Assembly: GCA_934615145.1 (NCBI GenBank)
Contig: CAKTTM010000088.1
Coordinates: 1 to 7,465, forward strand
From: an uncultured Clostridia bacterium
GTDB taxonomy: Bacteria > Bacillota > Clostridia > Christensenellales > Aristaeellaceae
Reading direction: 5' to 3'
Length of the DNA: 7,465 nt
Program-made: the position numbers and the translations under genes
Notes under the pieces: model-generated
The model's input: the letters and a program-made list of their open reading frames with translations, nothing else
Told to the model about the DNA's origin: nothing
Database searches by the model: none
Part shown: piece after piece, positions 1 through 6,018 of the stretch
How the letters are laid out: each line of letters begins with the position of its first letter
Numbering within the stretch: position 1 is the first letter of the stretch

Positions 1-27
1 ATCCCCAGACCCCACCTTTGGCTTGAG
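1..27 (-). other. Left edge beyond nrdD stop; possible RBS of a following gene
   Basis: Read on the minus strand, this stub after the nrdD TAA contains AAAGGTGGGG, and the strand leaves the window as GGGGAT. If the next base outside is G, an ATG would sit 9 nt after AGGTGG. That would fit a closely following gene such as nrdG, the usual partner. No terminator hairpin is visible. The start codon itself is outside the window, so this is a guess. Confidence 0.25.
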
Positions 28-2352
28 TTAAACCTCTATTGCGTGCTTGACCCGCTCATGCTCCTCCGAGCGCTTGGCATTGTTGAACCGATCCGTCGTG
101 CCCACCAGATAACCCGTGATCCTCCTGATCCGCTCAAACTGATGCTCTTCTTCACCCCTGCCGCACTGCGGGCAGCTATCCCCAATGATCCCGTTATACC
201 CGCACACCGGATCCCTGTCCACCGGGTGGTTAATACTGCCATAGCCCACGCCCGTCGCCTGCATGTGGCGCACGATCTTTTCAAAGGCCTCCAGGTTCTG
301 CAGCGGGTCGCCATCCATCTCCACATAGGTGATGTGCCCTGCGTTGGTCAGCGCGTGATAGGGCGCCTCCAGGCTGATCTTCTCAAAGGCGCTCACGGGG
401 AAATACACCGGGATATGGAAGGAGTTGGTGTAGTAATCCCTGTCGGTGATCCCCTCGATCACGCCAAAGCGCTCCCTGTCCATCCGCACAAAGCGCCCGC
501 TCAGGCCCTCGGCAGGTGTGGCAATCAGCGTATAGTTCAGCCCCGTCTCCTGCGTCTTCTTGTCCAGGTAGCTGCGCATGAAGCCCACAATCTCCAGCCC
601 CAGGTTCTGGCTCTCCGGGCTTTCACCATGGTGCTTGCCGCGCAGCGCCTTCAAGGTCTCCGCCAGGCCGATGAAGCCAAAGCTCAGCGTGCCGTGCTTT
701 AATACCTCGCGCACCTCGTCGTCCCAGGCGAGCTTCTCCGAATCCATCCACACATGCTGCCCCATCAGGAAGGGGAAGTTGTACACTTTCTTGCGCGCGA
801 TGATCTCAAAGCGCTCGTTGACCTGCTCAAACACCAGGTCCAGCTTGCGCTCCAGCTCCTCAAAGAACCACTGCACATCGCCTTTGGCGTCGATGCCGAT
901 GCGCGGCAGGTTGATGGAGGTAAAGCTCAGGTTGCCCCGCCTTGGCGCCACCTCGCGTTCCCTGTCATGGGCATTGCCCATCACGCGCGTGCGGCAGCCC
1001 ATGTAGCTGACCTCCGTCTCCGGCTTGCCCGGCTGATAATACTGCAGGTTGAACGGCGCGTCCAGGAAGCTGAAGTTGGGGAAGAGCCTTTTCGCCGAGC
1101 AGCGGATCGCCAGCTGGAACAGATCATAGTTGGGATCGCCGGGGTTAAAGTTGATGCCCTCCTTCACCCTGAATATCTGGATGGGGAAGATCGGCGTCTC
1201 GCCCCGGCCCAGGCCCGCCTCCGTCGCCAGCAGCAGCTGCTCCATCACCAGCCGGCCCTCCGGGCTGGTGTCCGTGCCGTAGTTGATGCTGCTAAAAGGC
1301 ACCTGCGCGCCCGCGCGGCTGTTCATGGTATTGAGGTTGTGCACCAGCGCTTCCATCGCCTGATAGGTGGCCTTGACGATCTCCTTGTCGGAGAACCTGC
1401 GCGCCAGCTGCAAAGCCTTCTGCGCCTGCTCGATGCTCATGTGGGCGCTCAGCCGCTTGATCAGCGCCTCGTCAAAGGCATCCTTCTGCGCCATCTCGGG
1501 GATGAGCCCCGTCTCCTCTTCCACCTCGTCCAGCATCGCCCTGACCACGGCCTCGCCGTCTGACACCTCATGCTCGGCCTCCAGCAGGCGGATCAGATTA
1601 TCGCGATAGCGTTTCTTATAGGTCTTTTTGACACCCGGCGCCATGCCGTAGTCAAAGCTGACGATGCTCTGCCCGCCGTGCTGGTCGTTCTGGTTGGCCT
1701 GTATGGCGATGCAGGCCAGCGCCGAATAGCTGGCGATGTCCATGGGCTCCCGCAGCACGCCGTGGCCGGTCGAAAAACCGTTCTTGAACAGCTCCAGCAG
1801 GTCGATCTGGCAGCAGGTGGTCGTCAGCGTCAAAAAGTCCAGGTCGTGGATGTGGATGTCGCCATTGCGGTGCGCCTGGGCGTGCTTGGGGTTCAAGACA
1901 TACATGTCATAGAACTGCTTGGCGCCCTCGGAGCCAAACTTCAGCATCGCGCCCATCGCGCTGTCGCCGTTGATGTTGGCGTTCTCGCGCTTGAGGTCCG
2001 AGTCGCTGGCGGCTGAGTAGGTGATGTCCTCATAGGTCTTCATCAGCCGCGTGTTCATCTCGCGCACCCGGCTGCGCTCGGCCCGGTAGAGGATATAGCA
2101 CTTGGCCGTGCGCACAAAACCCTTGTCGATCAGCACGCGCTCCACCACATCCTGCACCTCTTCCACAGAGGGCACGGCCGGGATGGTCTCATTCTGCTCC
2201 AATTCAGCCACCACCGTGCGGGTGACCTCCCTGGCGCTCTCCTCGCCCTTCAGGCTGCCCGACGCCGCAAAGGCGCGCAGCACCGCCTGCTCTATCTTCT
2301 GTGCATCGAAGGGAAGGGTGCGCCCGTCGCGCTTCTTTATCATGCTGATCAT
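28..2352 (-). CDS. nrdD: Anaerobic (class III) ribonucleoside-triphosphate reductase, NrdD
   Basis: NrdD reduces ribonucleoside triphosphates to dNTPs in the cytoplasm without oxygen, using a glycyl radical installed by the radical-SAM activase NrdG. The 774-aa product has an N-terminal ATP-cone (about residues 4-95, starting IKKRDGRTLPFD), which sets overall activity by ATP/dATP. The barrel active site follows: HIHDLDF (167-173), Cys pair 180-181, and YMGCRTR with Met451 and Cys453. Asn474 lies 21 residues after Cys453. The Met-x-Cys plus Asn spacing matches M288/C290/N311 of phage T4 NrdD, which suggests the formate-using type. The C-terminus has Cys717, Cys727 and Cys730, and the glycyl-radical loop RITGYL with Gly747. 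The first zinc-finger Cys appears replaced by Asp714. The start at 2352 is chosen because AGGAGG lies 7 nt upstream; the alternative Met4 would be 16 nt away. nrdG is not inside the window, but a weak AGGTGG lies 3' of the TAA stop at the left edge. The family call is secure. Confidence 0.97.
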   Translation of the reverse strand: MISMIKKRDGRTLPFDAQKIEQAVLRAFAASGSLKGEESAREVTRTVVAELEQNETIPAVPSVEEVQDVVERVLIDKGFVRTAKCYILYRAERSRVREMNTRLMKTYEDITYSAASDSDLKRENANINGDSAMGAMLKFGSEGAKQFYDMYVLNPKHAQAHRNGDIHIHDLDFLTLTTTCCQIDLLELFKNGFSTGHGVLREPMDIASYSALACIAIQANQNDQHGGQSIVSFDYGMAPGVKKTYKKRYRDNLIRLLEAEHEVSDGEAVVRAMLDEVEEETGLIPEMAQKDAFDEALIKRLSAHMSIEQAQKALQLARRFSDKEIVKATYQAMEALVHNLNTMNSRAGAQVPFSSINYGTDTSPEGRLVMEQLLLATEAGLGRGETPIFPIQIFRVKEGINFNPGDPNYDLFQLAIRCSAKRLFPNFSFLDAPFNLQYYQPGKPETEVSYMGCRTRVMGNAHDREREVAPRRGNLSFTSINLPRIGIDAKGDVQWFFEELERKLDLVFEQVNERFEIIARKKVYNFPFLMGQHVWMDSEKLAWDDEVREVLKHGTLSFGFIGLAETLKALRGKHHGESPESQNLGLEIVGFMRSYLDKKTQETGLNYTLIATPAEGLSGRFVRMDRERFGVIEGITDRDYYTNSFHIPVYFPVSAFEKISLEAPYHALTNAGHITYVEMDGDPLQNLEAFEKIVRHMQATGVGYGSINHPVDRDPVCGYNGIIGDSCPQCGRGEEEHQFERIRRITGYLVGTTDRFNNAKRSEEHERVKHAIEV

Positions 2353-2359
2353 TATGGGG

Positions 2360-2365
2360 CCTCCT
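2360..2365 (-). promoter_or_regulatory. Ribosome binding site of nrdD
   Basis: A perfect AGGAGG on the minus strand lies 7 nt before the ATG at 2352. It decides the start in favour of the first Met over the in-frame Met at codon 4. Confidence 0.9.
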
Positions 2366-2384
2366 GTTTTTTGTGACGGCCTTC

Positions 2385-2414
2385 ATTATAGGCAGGCCCA
2401 TGGCAAGCTGTCAA
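2385..2414 (-). promoter_or_regulatory. Sigma-70/SigA-type promoter of nrdD
   Basis: On the minus strand, TTGACA (2414-2409) and TATAAT (2390-2385) are both perfect consensus hexamers separated by 18 bp. Transcription would begin near 2378, giving a leader of about 25 nt with the AGGAGG centred in it. The two NrdR-like boxes start 8 bp upstream of the -35 element. Confidence 0.88.
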
Positions 2415-2421
2415 GGCCAAA

Positions 2422-2469
2422 ACACAACCTGTATGTTCTTTTTGGCTTATGCGACACAATATGTAGTGG
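2422..2469. promoter_or_regulatory. Tandem NrdR-type operator boxes upstream of nrdD
   Basis: Two 16-bp elements fit the NrdR box, roughly acaCwAtATaTwGtgt. The distal one at 2454-2469 reads ACACAATATGTAGTGG and matches at 14 of 16 positions. The proximal one at 2422-2437 reads ACACAACCTGTATGTT and is weaker, conserving mainly the ACACAA half and T/A positions. They start 32 bp apart with a 16-bp gap, the three-helical-turn phasing typical of paired NrdR boxes. NrdR is itself an ATP-cone repressor of ribonucleotide reductase genes. The pair lies just upstream of the nrdD -35 rather than over it, which is slightly unusual. The nrdR gene is not in the window. Confidence 0.82.
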
Positions 2470-2483
2470 GATGCTGAACATAC
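2431..2483. repeat. 8-bp perfect inverted repeat interleaved with the NrdR boxes
   Basis: GTATGTTC at 2431-2438 and GAACATAC at 2476-2483 are exact reverse complements separated by 37 bp. The left arm overlaps the end of the proximal NrdR box, and the right arm lies just beyond the distal one. It could be a second operator or chance. Confidence 0.4.
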
Positions 2484-2561
2484 CTCCCCTATTTGCGATT
2501 TAGATGCATAGCGTCCTTACAGGCCGCCCCACGCGATCTTGTCTGCCTGCCCAGCGATCTG

Positions 2562-2583
2562 CGAACAGCCCAAAGATTGTTCG
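2562..2583. repeat. Short inverted repeat upstream of the forward promoter
   Basis: CGAACA at 2562-2567 and TGTTCG at 2578-2583 form a perfect 6-bp inverted repeat around a 10-bp spacer. Its centre is about 78 bp before the predicted start of the forward transcript, where activators often bind. An imperfect AT-rich palindrome centred on TTAA follows at 2590-2605. No regulator family can be assigned. Confidence 0.35.
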
Positions 2584-2615
2584 GGAAATAACATATTAAA
2601 TTGTTGGAAAAAGTC

Positions 2616-2644
2616 TTGACAGAAAGTACATGCTGTGCGAATAT
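2616..2644 (+). promoter_or_regulatory. Promoter of the MFS-etfBA-dehydrogenase operon
   Basis: A perfect TTGACA (2616-2621) is followed after 17 bp by GAATAT (2639-2644), with TGC immediately before it as an extended -10. An A/T-rich run at 2585-2612 could act as an UP element. The -10 is only a partial match, so an activator or the extended -10 may be needed. Transcription would start near 2651. Confidence 0.7.
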
Positions 2645-2658
2645 AGAAACGGAACGGA

Positions 2659-2675
2659 GTCCCATATCGTGGGAC
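2659..2675 (+). promoter_or_regulatory. Perfect palindrome/hairpin at the start of the operon transcript
   Basis: GTCCCA-TATCG-TGGGAC is a perfect 6-bp inverted repeat about 8-25 bp downstream of the predicted transcription start. This is a classic place for a repressor operator. As RNA it would be a small 5' stem-loop. The sequence does not tell which, and no regulator gene is in the window. Confidence 0.5.
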
Positions 2676-2824
2676 ATCACAGATATCATAGGCAGTCTAC
2701 TCACCAACGACAGACCACAGGAGACCAAGGCACCACAGAGCGGGAAAAGTATCTCACGCGTCAGCTTTCAGAGGAGGGGCTGATCATCATCCACCTGGAC
2801 ATGGATTCGGATCAACTTACGCAA

Positions 2825-2829
2825 AGGAG
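2825..2829 (+). promoter_or_regulatory. Ribosome binding site of the MFS transporter
   Basis: AAGGAG at 2824-2829 lies 7 nt before the ATG at 2837 but only 1 nt before the ATG at 2831. This selects 2837 as the start. Confidence 0.8.
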
Positions 2830-2836
2830 AATGGAC

Positions 2837-4123
2837 ATGACCCTCACCAAGAAGAAACTGTCGGCCAAGACGCTGGTCACCATCCTGATCATGGGCTTTG
2901 CCTATACGCTGGCCTACGCGCTCCCCTTTATTCAGTATGTATTTTATCAACCGCTGGTTGACGCCCTGGGAGCGACCAACGCGCAGCTGGGCATCCTGAT
3001 CATGATATTTGGCTGGGGCAACATATTCGGCGCCCCGGTGGGCGGCTGGCTGGCGGACCGCTTCAGCGCCAAGACCATCTACATCGCTGGTCTGGTCGGC
3101 AACGGCCTGCTGTGTATTTTCTTCGCGCTCAACATGAACTATTCGTTTGCCGTCTTTGTATGGATCGGCTTGGCCATCACCGGCCTGTTTGCCATCTTCC
3201 CCTCGCACACCAAGCTGGTCAGGCTGCTGGGCGATGAGAACACGCAGGGCACTGTCTTTGGCTTTGCCGAATCCGCGGCCGGCATCAGCGCCGTCATCGT
3301 CAACTTCATCATCCTGTGGGTCTTTAGTCAGTTTGGCGAGGGCATCAGCGGCCTGCAGAGCGCCATCATCGGCTATGGCGTGATCTCCTTCGTGATCGCG
3401 GCTGTGCTCTTCTTCCTGCTCAAGGATCCGGACAAGGGCATCAAGACCGTGCGCAGCGAGGAAGAGAAGATCAAGCCCAAGGATTTCCTGACCGTGCTCA
3501 AGTACCCGGGCACCTGGTTCTCCGGCTTTGCGATCTTCGCCGCCTACACGCTATATGTGTCGATCTCCTACTTCACCCCCTACTTTACCGATGTGCTGGG
3601 CGTGTCGGTGGCGACCACCGCTGCCATTGCCATCATCCGTCAGTACCTGACCCGCTTCATCGGCGCGCCCCTGGGCGGCATGCTGGGCGACAAGTGGAAG
3701 TCCGTCCTCAGGGTGCTGGCACTGTCACTGGCCGCAGCGCTGGTGGTCACCTTCGTCTTCACTAAGCTGCCCGTGGGCAGCACCAGCGTGACCACGGTCA
3801 CCACGCTGATCATCTTCATCGCTATCTTCACCTACATGGCACGCGGCAGCATGTTTGCCGTCACCACCGAGACCAAGTGCCTGCAGAAGTATGCCGCCAC
3901 CACCGCGGGCATCACCTGCGCGATCGGCTACTCGCCCGACCTGTTCCAGTTCACCATGTTTGGTAATTGGCTGGATCAGTACGGCAACAAGGGGTATGAC
4001 TACATCTTCATCTATACCATGGTGGTGCTGGCCCTGGGCGTTGTCAGCGCCGTGATGGCCATCCGCTTCTCCAAATCCAAGCGCGCCAACATCAGCGTGC
4101 ACGAGGCCAGGCTGGAGGCCTAA
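2837..4123 (+). CDS. Major facilitator superfamily transporter
   Basis: A 428-aa integral membrane carrier of typical MFS length, with about 12 hydrophobic segments split by a charged cytoplasmic loop at residues 197-225. The family motif A between helices 2 and 3 is clear: GGWLADRFSAK at 69-79. A degenerate copy in the second half reads GAPLGGMLGDKWKS at 276-289. Conserved-looking stretches such as LLGDENTQGTVFGFAE (130-145) recall the UhpC/YihN-like branch; that is a recollection, not a search. The open frame extends back to 2630, but the upstream part has no MFS character and the ribosome binding site favours 2837. As first gene of an operon with etfBA and a 2-hydroxyacid dehydrogenase, it probably moves that enzyme's substrate, such as lactate, glycolate or another hydroxy or sulfo acid. 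The substrate is inference only. Confidence 0.9.
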   Translation: MTLTKKKLSAKTLVTILIMGFAYTLAYALPFIQYVFYQPLVDALGATNAQLGILIMIFGWGNIFGAPVGGWLADRFSAKTIYIAGLVGNGLLCIFFALNMNYSFAVFVWIGLAITGLFAIFPSHTKLVRLLGDENTQGTVFGFAESAAGISAVIVNFIILWVFSQFGEGISGLQSAIIGYGVISFVIAAVLFFLLKDPDKGIKTVRSEEEKIKPKDFLTVLKYPGTWFSGFAIFAAYTLYVSISYFTPYFTDVLGVSVATTAAIAIIRQYLTRFIGAPLGGMLGDKWKSVLRVLALSLAAALVVTFVFTKLPVGSTSVTTVTTLIIFIAIFTYMARGSMFAVTTETKCLQKYAATTAGITCAIGYSPDLFQFTMFGNWLDQYGNKGYDYIFIYTMVVLALGVVSAVMAIRFSKSKRANISVHEARLEA

Positions 4124-4160
4124 ACTAAGGCCCAGCGTAGGCAAGTGGTTTTTTGACATC

Positions 4161-4200
4161 TTCTTCTGCCGCGCAGGCAGCGCCCTGCGCGGCAGAAGGA
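4161..4200 (+). other. Strong GC-rich stem-loop between the transporter gene and etfB
   Basis: Positions 4163-4177 and 4184-4198 are perfect reverse complements (15 bp) around a 6-nt loop CAGCGC. A further U-G and U-A pair extends the base to 4161/4200. No T-run follows on either strand, so it is not a canonical intrinsic terminator. A run of six T lies before it, at 4149-4154. It ends 8 nt before the etfB ribosome binding site and could be an RNA processing or stability element that sets separate levels of transporter and flavoprotein mRNA. Confidence 0.7.
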
Positions 4201-4206
4201 CAGGAC

Positions 4207-4211
4207 AGGAG
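4207..4211 (+). promoter_or_regulatory. Ribosome binding site of etfB
   Basis: AGGAG lies 8 nt before the ATG at 4220, next to a doubled GGACA. It lies just outside the preceding stem-loop, so it is left accessible. Confidence 0.85.
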
Positions 4212-4219
4212 TTTAAAGC

Positions 4220-5032
4220 ATGAAAATCGCAGTATTGGTCAAGCAAGTGCCGGATATGGATCGTGTGAAATTCGATCGGGAGAAGGGGGTCATCGACCGC
4301 AACTCCGCCGGCGTGACCCTCAATCCCTTTGATTTGAACGCGCTGGAGGCAGCCCTTGTCATCAAGGAGCAGACCGGCGCCAGCGTGGTGGCGGTCTCCA
4401 TGGGCCCGCCGCGCGCCGAGGAAGCCCTGCAGGAGGCCATCGCTCGCGGCGCGGACGAGGCCTATCTGCTGACTGACCGCGCCTTTGGCGGCGCCGATGT
4501 CAAGGCGACATCCAAGACACTGGCTGCCGCGATCAAGAAGACAGGCGACGTCGATCTGATCCTGGCAGGCCTGCAGAGCGTGGACGGCGACACTGGCCAG
4601 GTGGGCGCTGAGGTGGCGCAGTATCTGGGCATGCCCGGTGTGTGCAGTGTTCTCAAGGTGCTGGGCTGCAATGACAAGAGCGTCCAGGTGGTGGTGGACA
4701 TGTGGGATGAGCAGTATGTCAAGGACTGCGCCTACCCTGTGCTGCTGACCGTGACCAAGGAGGCCAATGTGCCAAGGCTGCCCTCCTTCAAGGACAAAAT
4801 GAGGGCCCGCAAGGCCGAGATCACCCAGTGGCATCTGGCGGATCTGGAAGCCTTTGTCAGCGCCGAGGAACTGGGCATCAAGGGATCCCCCACCGTCGTG
4901 CGTAAGATAGAGATCCCCCCGCACCACGAGCGCAAGGGCAAGGTCTATCGTGACGCGCTGGAAGACGCGCTGCTCGAGTTCAGAACCGTTCTGCGCAACA
5001 GCAAAGTATTGGAGAGTGAAGCAAGTGTCTGA
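4220..5032 (+). CDS. etfB: Electron transfer flavoprotein, beta subunit
   Basis: EtfB pairs with EtfA in the cytoplasm to carry electrons from a flavin dehydrogenase. In bifurcating Etfs the beta subunit binds a second FAD and reacts with NADH. The 270-aa product has the family fold throughout: MKIAVLVKQVPD at the N-terminus, NPFDLNALEAAL at 35-46, the nucleotide-binding stretch LAGLQSVDGDTGQVG at 115-129, and EANVPRLPSFKDKMRARK at 181-198, followed by a C-terminal arm that typically contacts EtfA. A strong ribosome binding site supports the ATG start. The last 8 nt overlap etfA, indicating translational coupling and equal synthesis. The neighbouring dehydrogenase makes a lactate-dehydrogenase-type bifurcating or confurcating Etf likely, but bifurcation is inferred from context rather than shown by a single residue. 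Confidence 0.95.
   Translation: MKIAVLVKQVPDMDRVKFDREKGVIDRNSAGVTLNPFDLNALEAALVIKEQTGASVVAVSMGPPRAEEALQEAIARGADEAYLLTDRAFGGADVKATSKTLAAAIKKTGDVDLILAGLQSVDGDTGQVGAEVAQYLGMPGVCSVLKVLGCNDKSVQVVVDMWDEQYVKDCAYPVLLTVTKEANVPRLPSFKDKMRARKAEITQWHLADLEAFVSAEELGIKGSPTVVRKIEIPPHHERKGKVYRDALEDALLEFRTVLRNSKVLESEASV
5011..5016 (+). promoter_or_regulatory. Ribosome binding site of etfA, inside etfB
   Basis: GGAGAG within the 3' end of etfB lies 8 nt before a GTG at 5025. It decides the etfA start, since the longer open frame from 4950 encodes unrelated residues antiparallel in character to EtfA. Confidence 0.75.
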
Positions 5033-6017
5033 GAAAGTATACGCCGGCGTCCTGGTATTTGCGGAGCAGAAGGATGGCAGGCTCCACCGCGTGGCCTACG
5101 AGCTGCTCAACAAGGGCGGAGAACTGGCCAGACAGCTGGATGTCCCGCTGATGTGCGTGGTCTGTGGCCCCGAGGGCATGGACCTAAGCGAGCTGATCCG
5201 CCGCGGCTCAGACAAGGTATACCACATCCACGACGAAGAGCTGTTCCAGTACCCCGAGGAGACCGTCTACGCGGAGAACATCTTCCAGCTGATCGAGGAG
5301 ATCAGGCCCGAGATATGCCTGTTTGGCGCGACCAACTTCGGCCGCTCCCTGGCGCCGCGCATCGCGGCCATGACAGAGTGCGGCCTGACCGCAGACTGCA
5401 CCGACCTGACCATTGATGAGGAGAAGCATCTGATCCAGGTGCGCCCGGCCTTCAGCGAGAACATACTGGCCCATATCAAGTCGCGCACCCGCCCGCAGAT
5501 GGCGACCATCCGCTTCAAGGAGTTTTCTGAGGCACCCGCTGATCCGGCAAGGACCGGCGAGACCATCAAGATCAAGGGCAAGGCCCTTGAGAACCCGCAG
5601 ATCAAAGTGCTTGAAAAGCTGGTCACAGAGGACTTTGACATCACCAGCTTCTCCTCCGTCGTCGCCGCCGGCAAGGGCCTTAAGAAGGCCGATGACATGA
5701 AGATGATCGCCGAGCTGGCCGAGGCCCTGGGCGCCGCTGTCGGCGCCAGCCGCCCCGCGGTGGAGGAAGGCTACGCCACCAAGGCGCACCAGATAGGCTA
5801 CAGCGGCCACCGCGTCAAGCCAGATCTGTATATCGCGGTGGGCATCTCCGGCGCGCCGCAGCACCTGGCCGGCATGAAAGAGGGCAAGACCATCGTTGCC
5901 ATCAACTCCGATCCCAGCGCGCCCATCTTTGCGATCGCGGACATCGGCATCGTGGGCGATCTGTATGAGGTGGTTCCCAGGTTGACAGAAGTAGTGAAGA
6001 AAGCGAGGGGCATCTAA
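5025..6017 (+). CDS. etfA: Electron transfer flavoprotein, alpha subunit
   Basis: EtfA holds the mobile FAD that passes electrons to or from the partner dehydrogenase. From the GTG at 5025 the product is 330 aa and begins [15 protein letters not shown], a normal EtfA N-terminus. An ATG at 4950 in the same frame lies inside etfB and adds non-homologous sequence. The C-terminal FAD domain is complete: [14 protein letters not shown] with Arg243 (the flavin-contacting Arg of the family), QIGYSG, and the EtfA signature at 268-297 ([16 protein letters not shown], then IVAINSD). There is no N-terminal ferredoxin-like extension, unlike the alpha subunit of the Acetobacterium lactate complex; here an Fe-S protein is encoded separately downstream. 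The start overlaps the etfB stop by 8 nt, and the next gene begins 2 nt after the TAA. Confidence is high in family, moderate in bifurcating function. Confidence 0.95.
   Translation: MSEKVYAGVLVFAEQKDGRLHRVAYELLNKGGELARQLDVPLMCVVCGPEGMDLSELIRRGSDKVYHIHDEELFQYPEETVYAENIFQLIEEIRPEICLFGATNFGRSLAPRIAAMTECGLTADCTDLTIDEEKHLIQVRPAFSENILAHIKSRTRPQMATIRFKEFSEAPADPARTGETIKIKGKALENPQIKVLEKLVTEDFDITSFSSVVAAGKGLKKADDMKMIAELAEALGAAVGASRPAVEEGYATKAHQIGYSGHRVKPDLYIAVGISGAPQHLAGMKEGKTIVAINSDPSAPIFAIADIGIVGDLYEVVPRLTEVVKKARGI
6005..6010 (+). promoter_or_regulatory. Ribosome binding site of the FAD dehydrogenase gene
   Basis: GAGGGG within the last codons of etfA lies 8 nt before the ATG at 6019, consistent with tight coupling to etfA. 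Confidence 0.75.
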
Positions 6018-6018
6018 A

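Larger units (their letters stand above)
2353..2836. other. Divergent intergenic control region between nrdD and the transporter operon
   Basis: This 484-bp stretch contains no convincing gene. Short open frames here have no family resemblance and no well-placed ribosome binding site. The left part (2353-2469) is the nrdD control region. The middle (2470-2590) shows only short inverted repeats. From about 2585 it becomes AT-rich, leading into the forward promoter at 2616-2644. The remainder is the untranslated leader of the transporter gene. No tRNA, T-box or recognised riboswitch core was seen. Confidence 0.8.
2651..2836 (+). other. 5' untranslated leader of the transporter mRNA
   Basis: The predicted promoter and the chosen start codon imply a leader of about 185 nt, long for a plain leader. 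It contains the GTCCCA/TGGGAC stem-loop and a 48-nt stretch with no T at all (2702-2749). It also has a strong GAGGAGGGG at 2771-2779 without an ATG, GTG or TTG at proper distance, lying in the loop of a weak GTCAGC/GCTGAT stem (2760-2765 with 2779-2784). The frame stays open through it, but the encoded residues are polar and repetitive and unlike an MFS N-terminus. Confidence 0.45.

Noticed and set aside
754..1563. Plus-strand open frame of 269 codons inside nrdD
   Set aside because: Antisense to a secure nrdD; the translation is His/Arg/Leu/Gln-rich with no family features.
2630..2836. N-terminal extension of the transporter from an ATG at 2630
   Set aside because: The ATG overlaps the promoter spacer, the residues are polar and repetitive rather than MFS-like, and a proper ribosome site precedes the ATG at 2837.
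4112..4154. Intrinsic terminator after the transporter (bulged CTG-GGCCT / AGGCC-CAG stem, then six T)
   Set aside because: The stem is short and bulged, and the T-run begins about 13 nt after it, so the two parts do not form a canonical terminator.
4153..4181. TTGACA before etfB as an internal promoter
   Set aside because: No -10-like hexamer lies 16-19 bp downstream; that position falls in the GC stem-loop.
3725..4927. Long open frame of 400 codons on the minus strand across the transporter-etfB junction
   Set aside because: It is antisense to two clear protein families, is rich in His, Gln, Gly and Asp in the way GC-rich shadow frames are, and has no ribosome binding site or recognisable domain.
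4950..5024. Upstream ATG giving a longer EtfA
   Set aside because: The added 25 residues are an out-of-frame reading of the etfB end and do not resemble EtfA; the GTG at 5025 with GGAGAG upstream fits the family N-terminus.
5983..6018. TTGACA near the end of etfA as a promoter for the dehydrogenase gene
   Set aside because: The expected -10 position is GAGGGG, the ribosome binding site; the genes are 1 nt apart and clearly co-transcribed.
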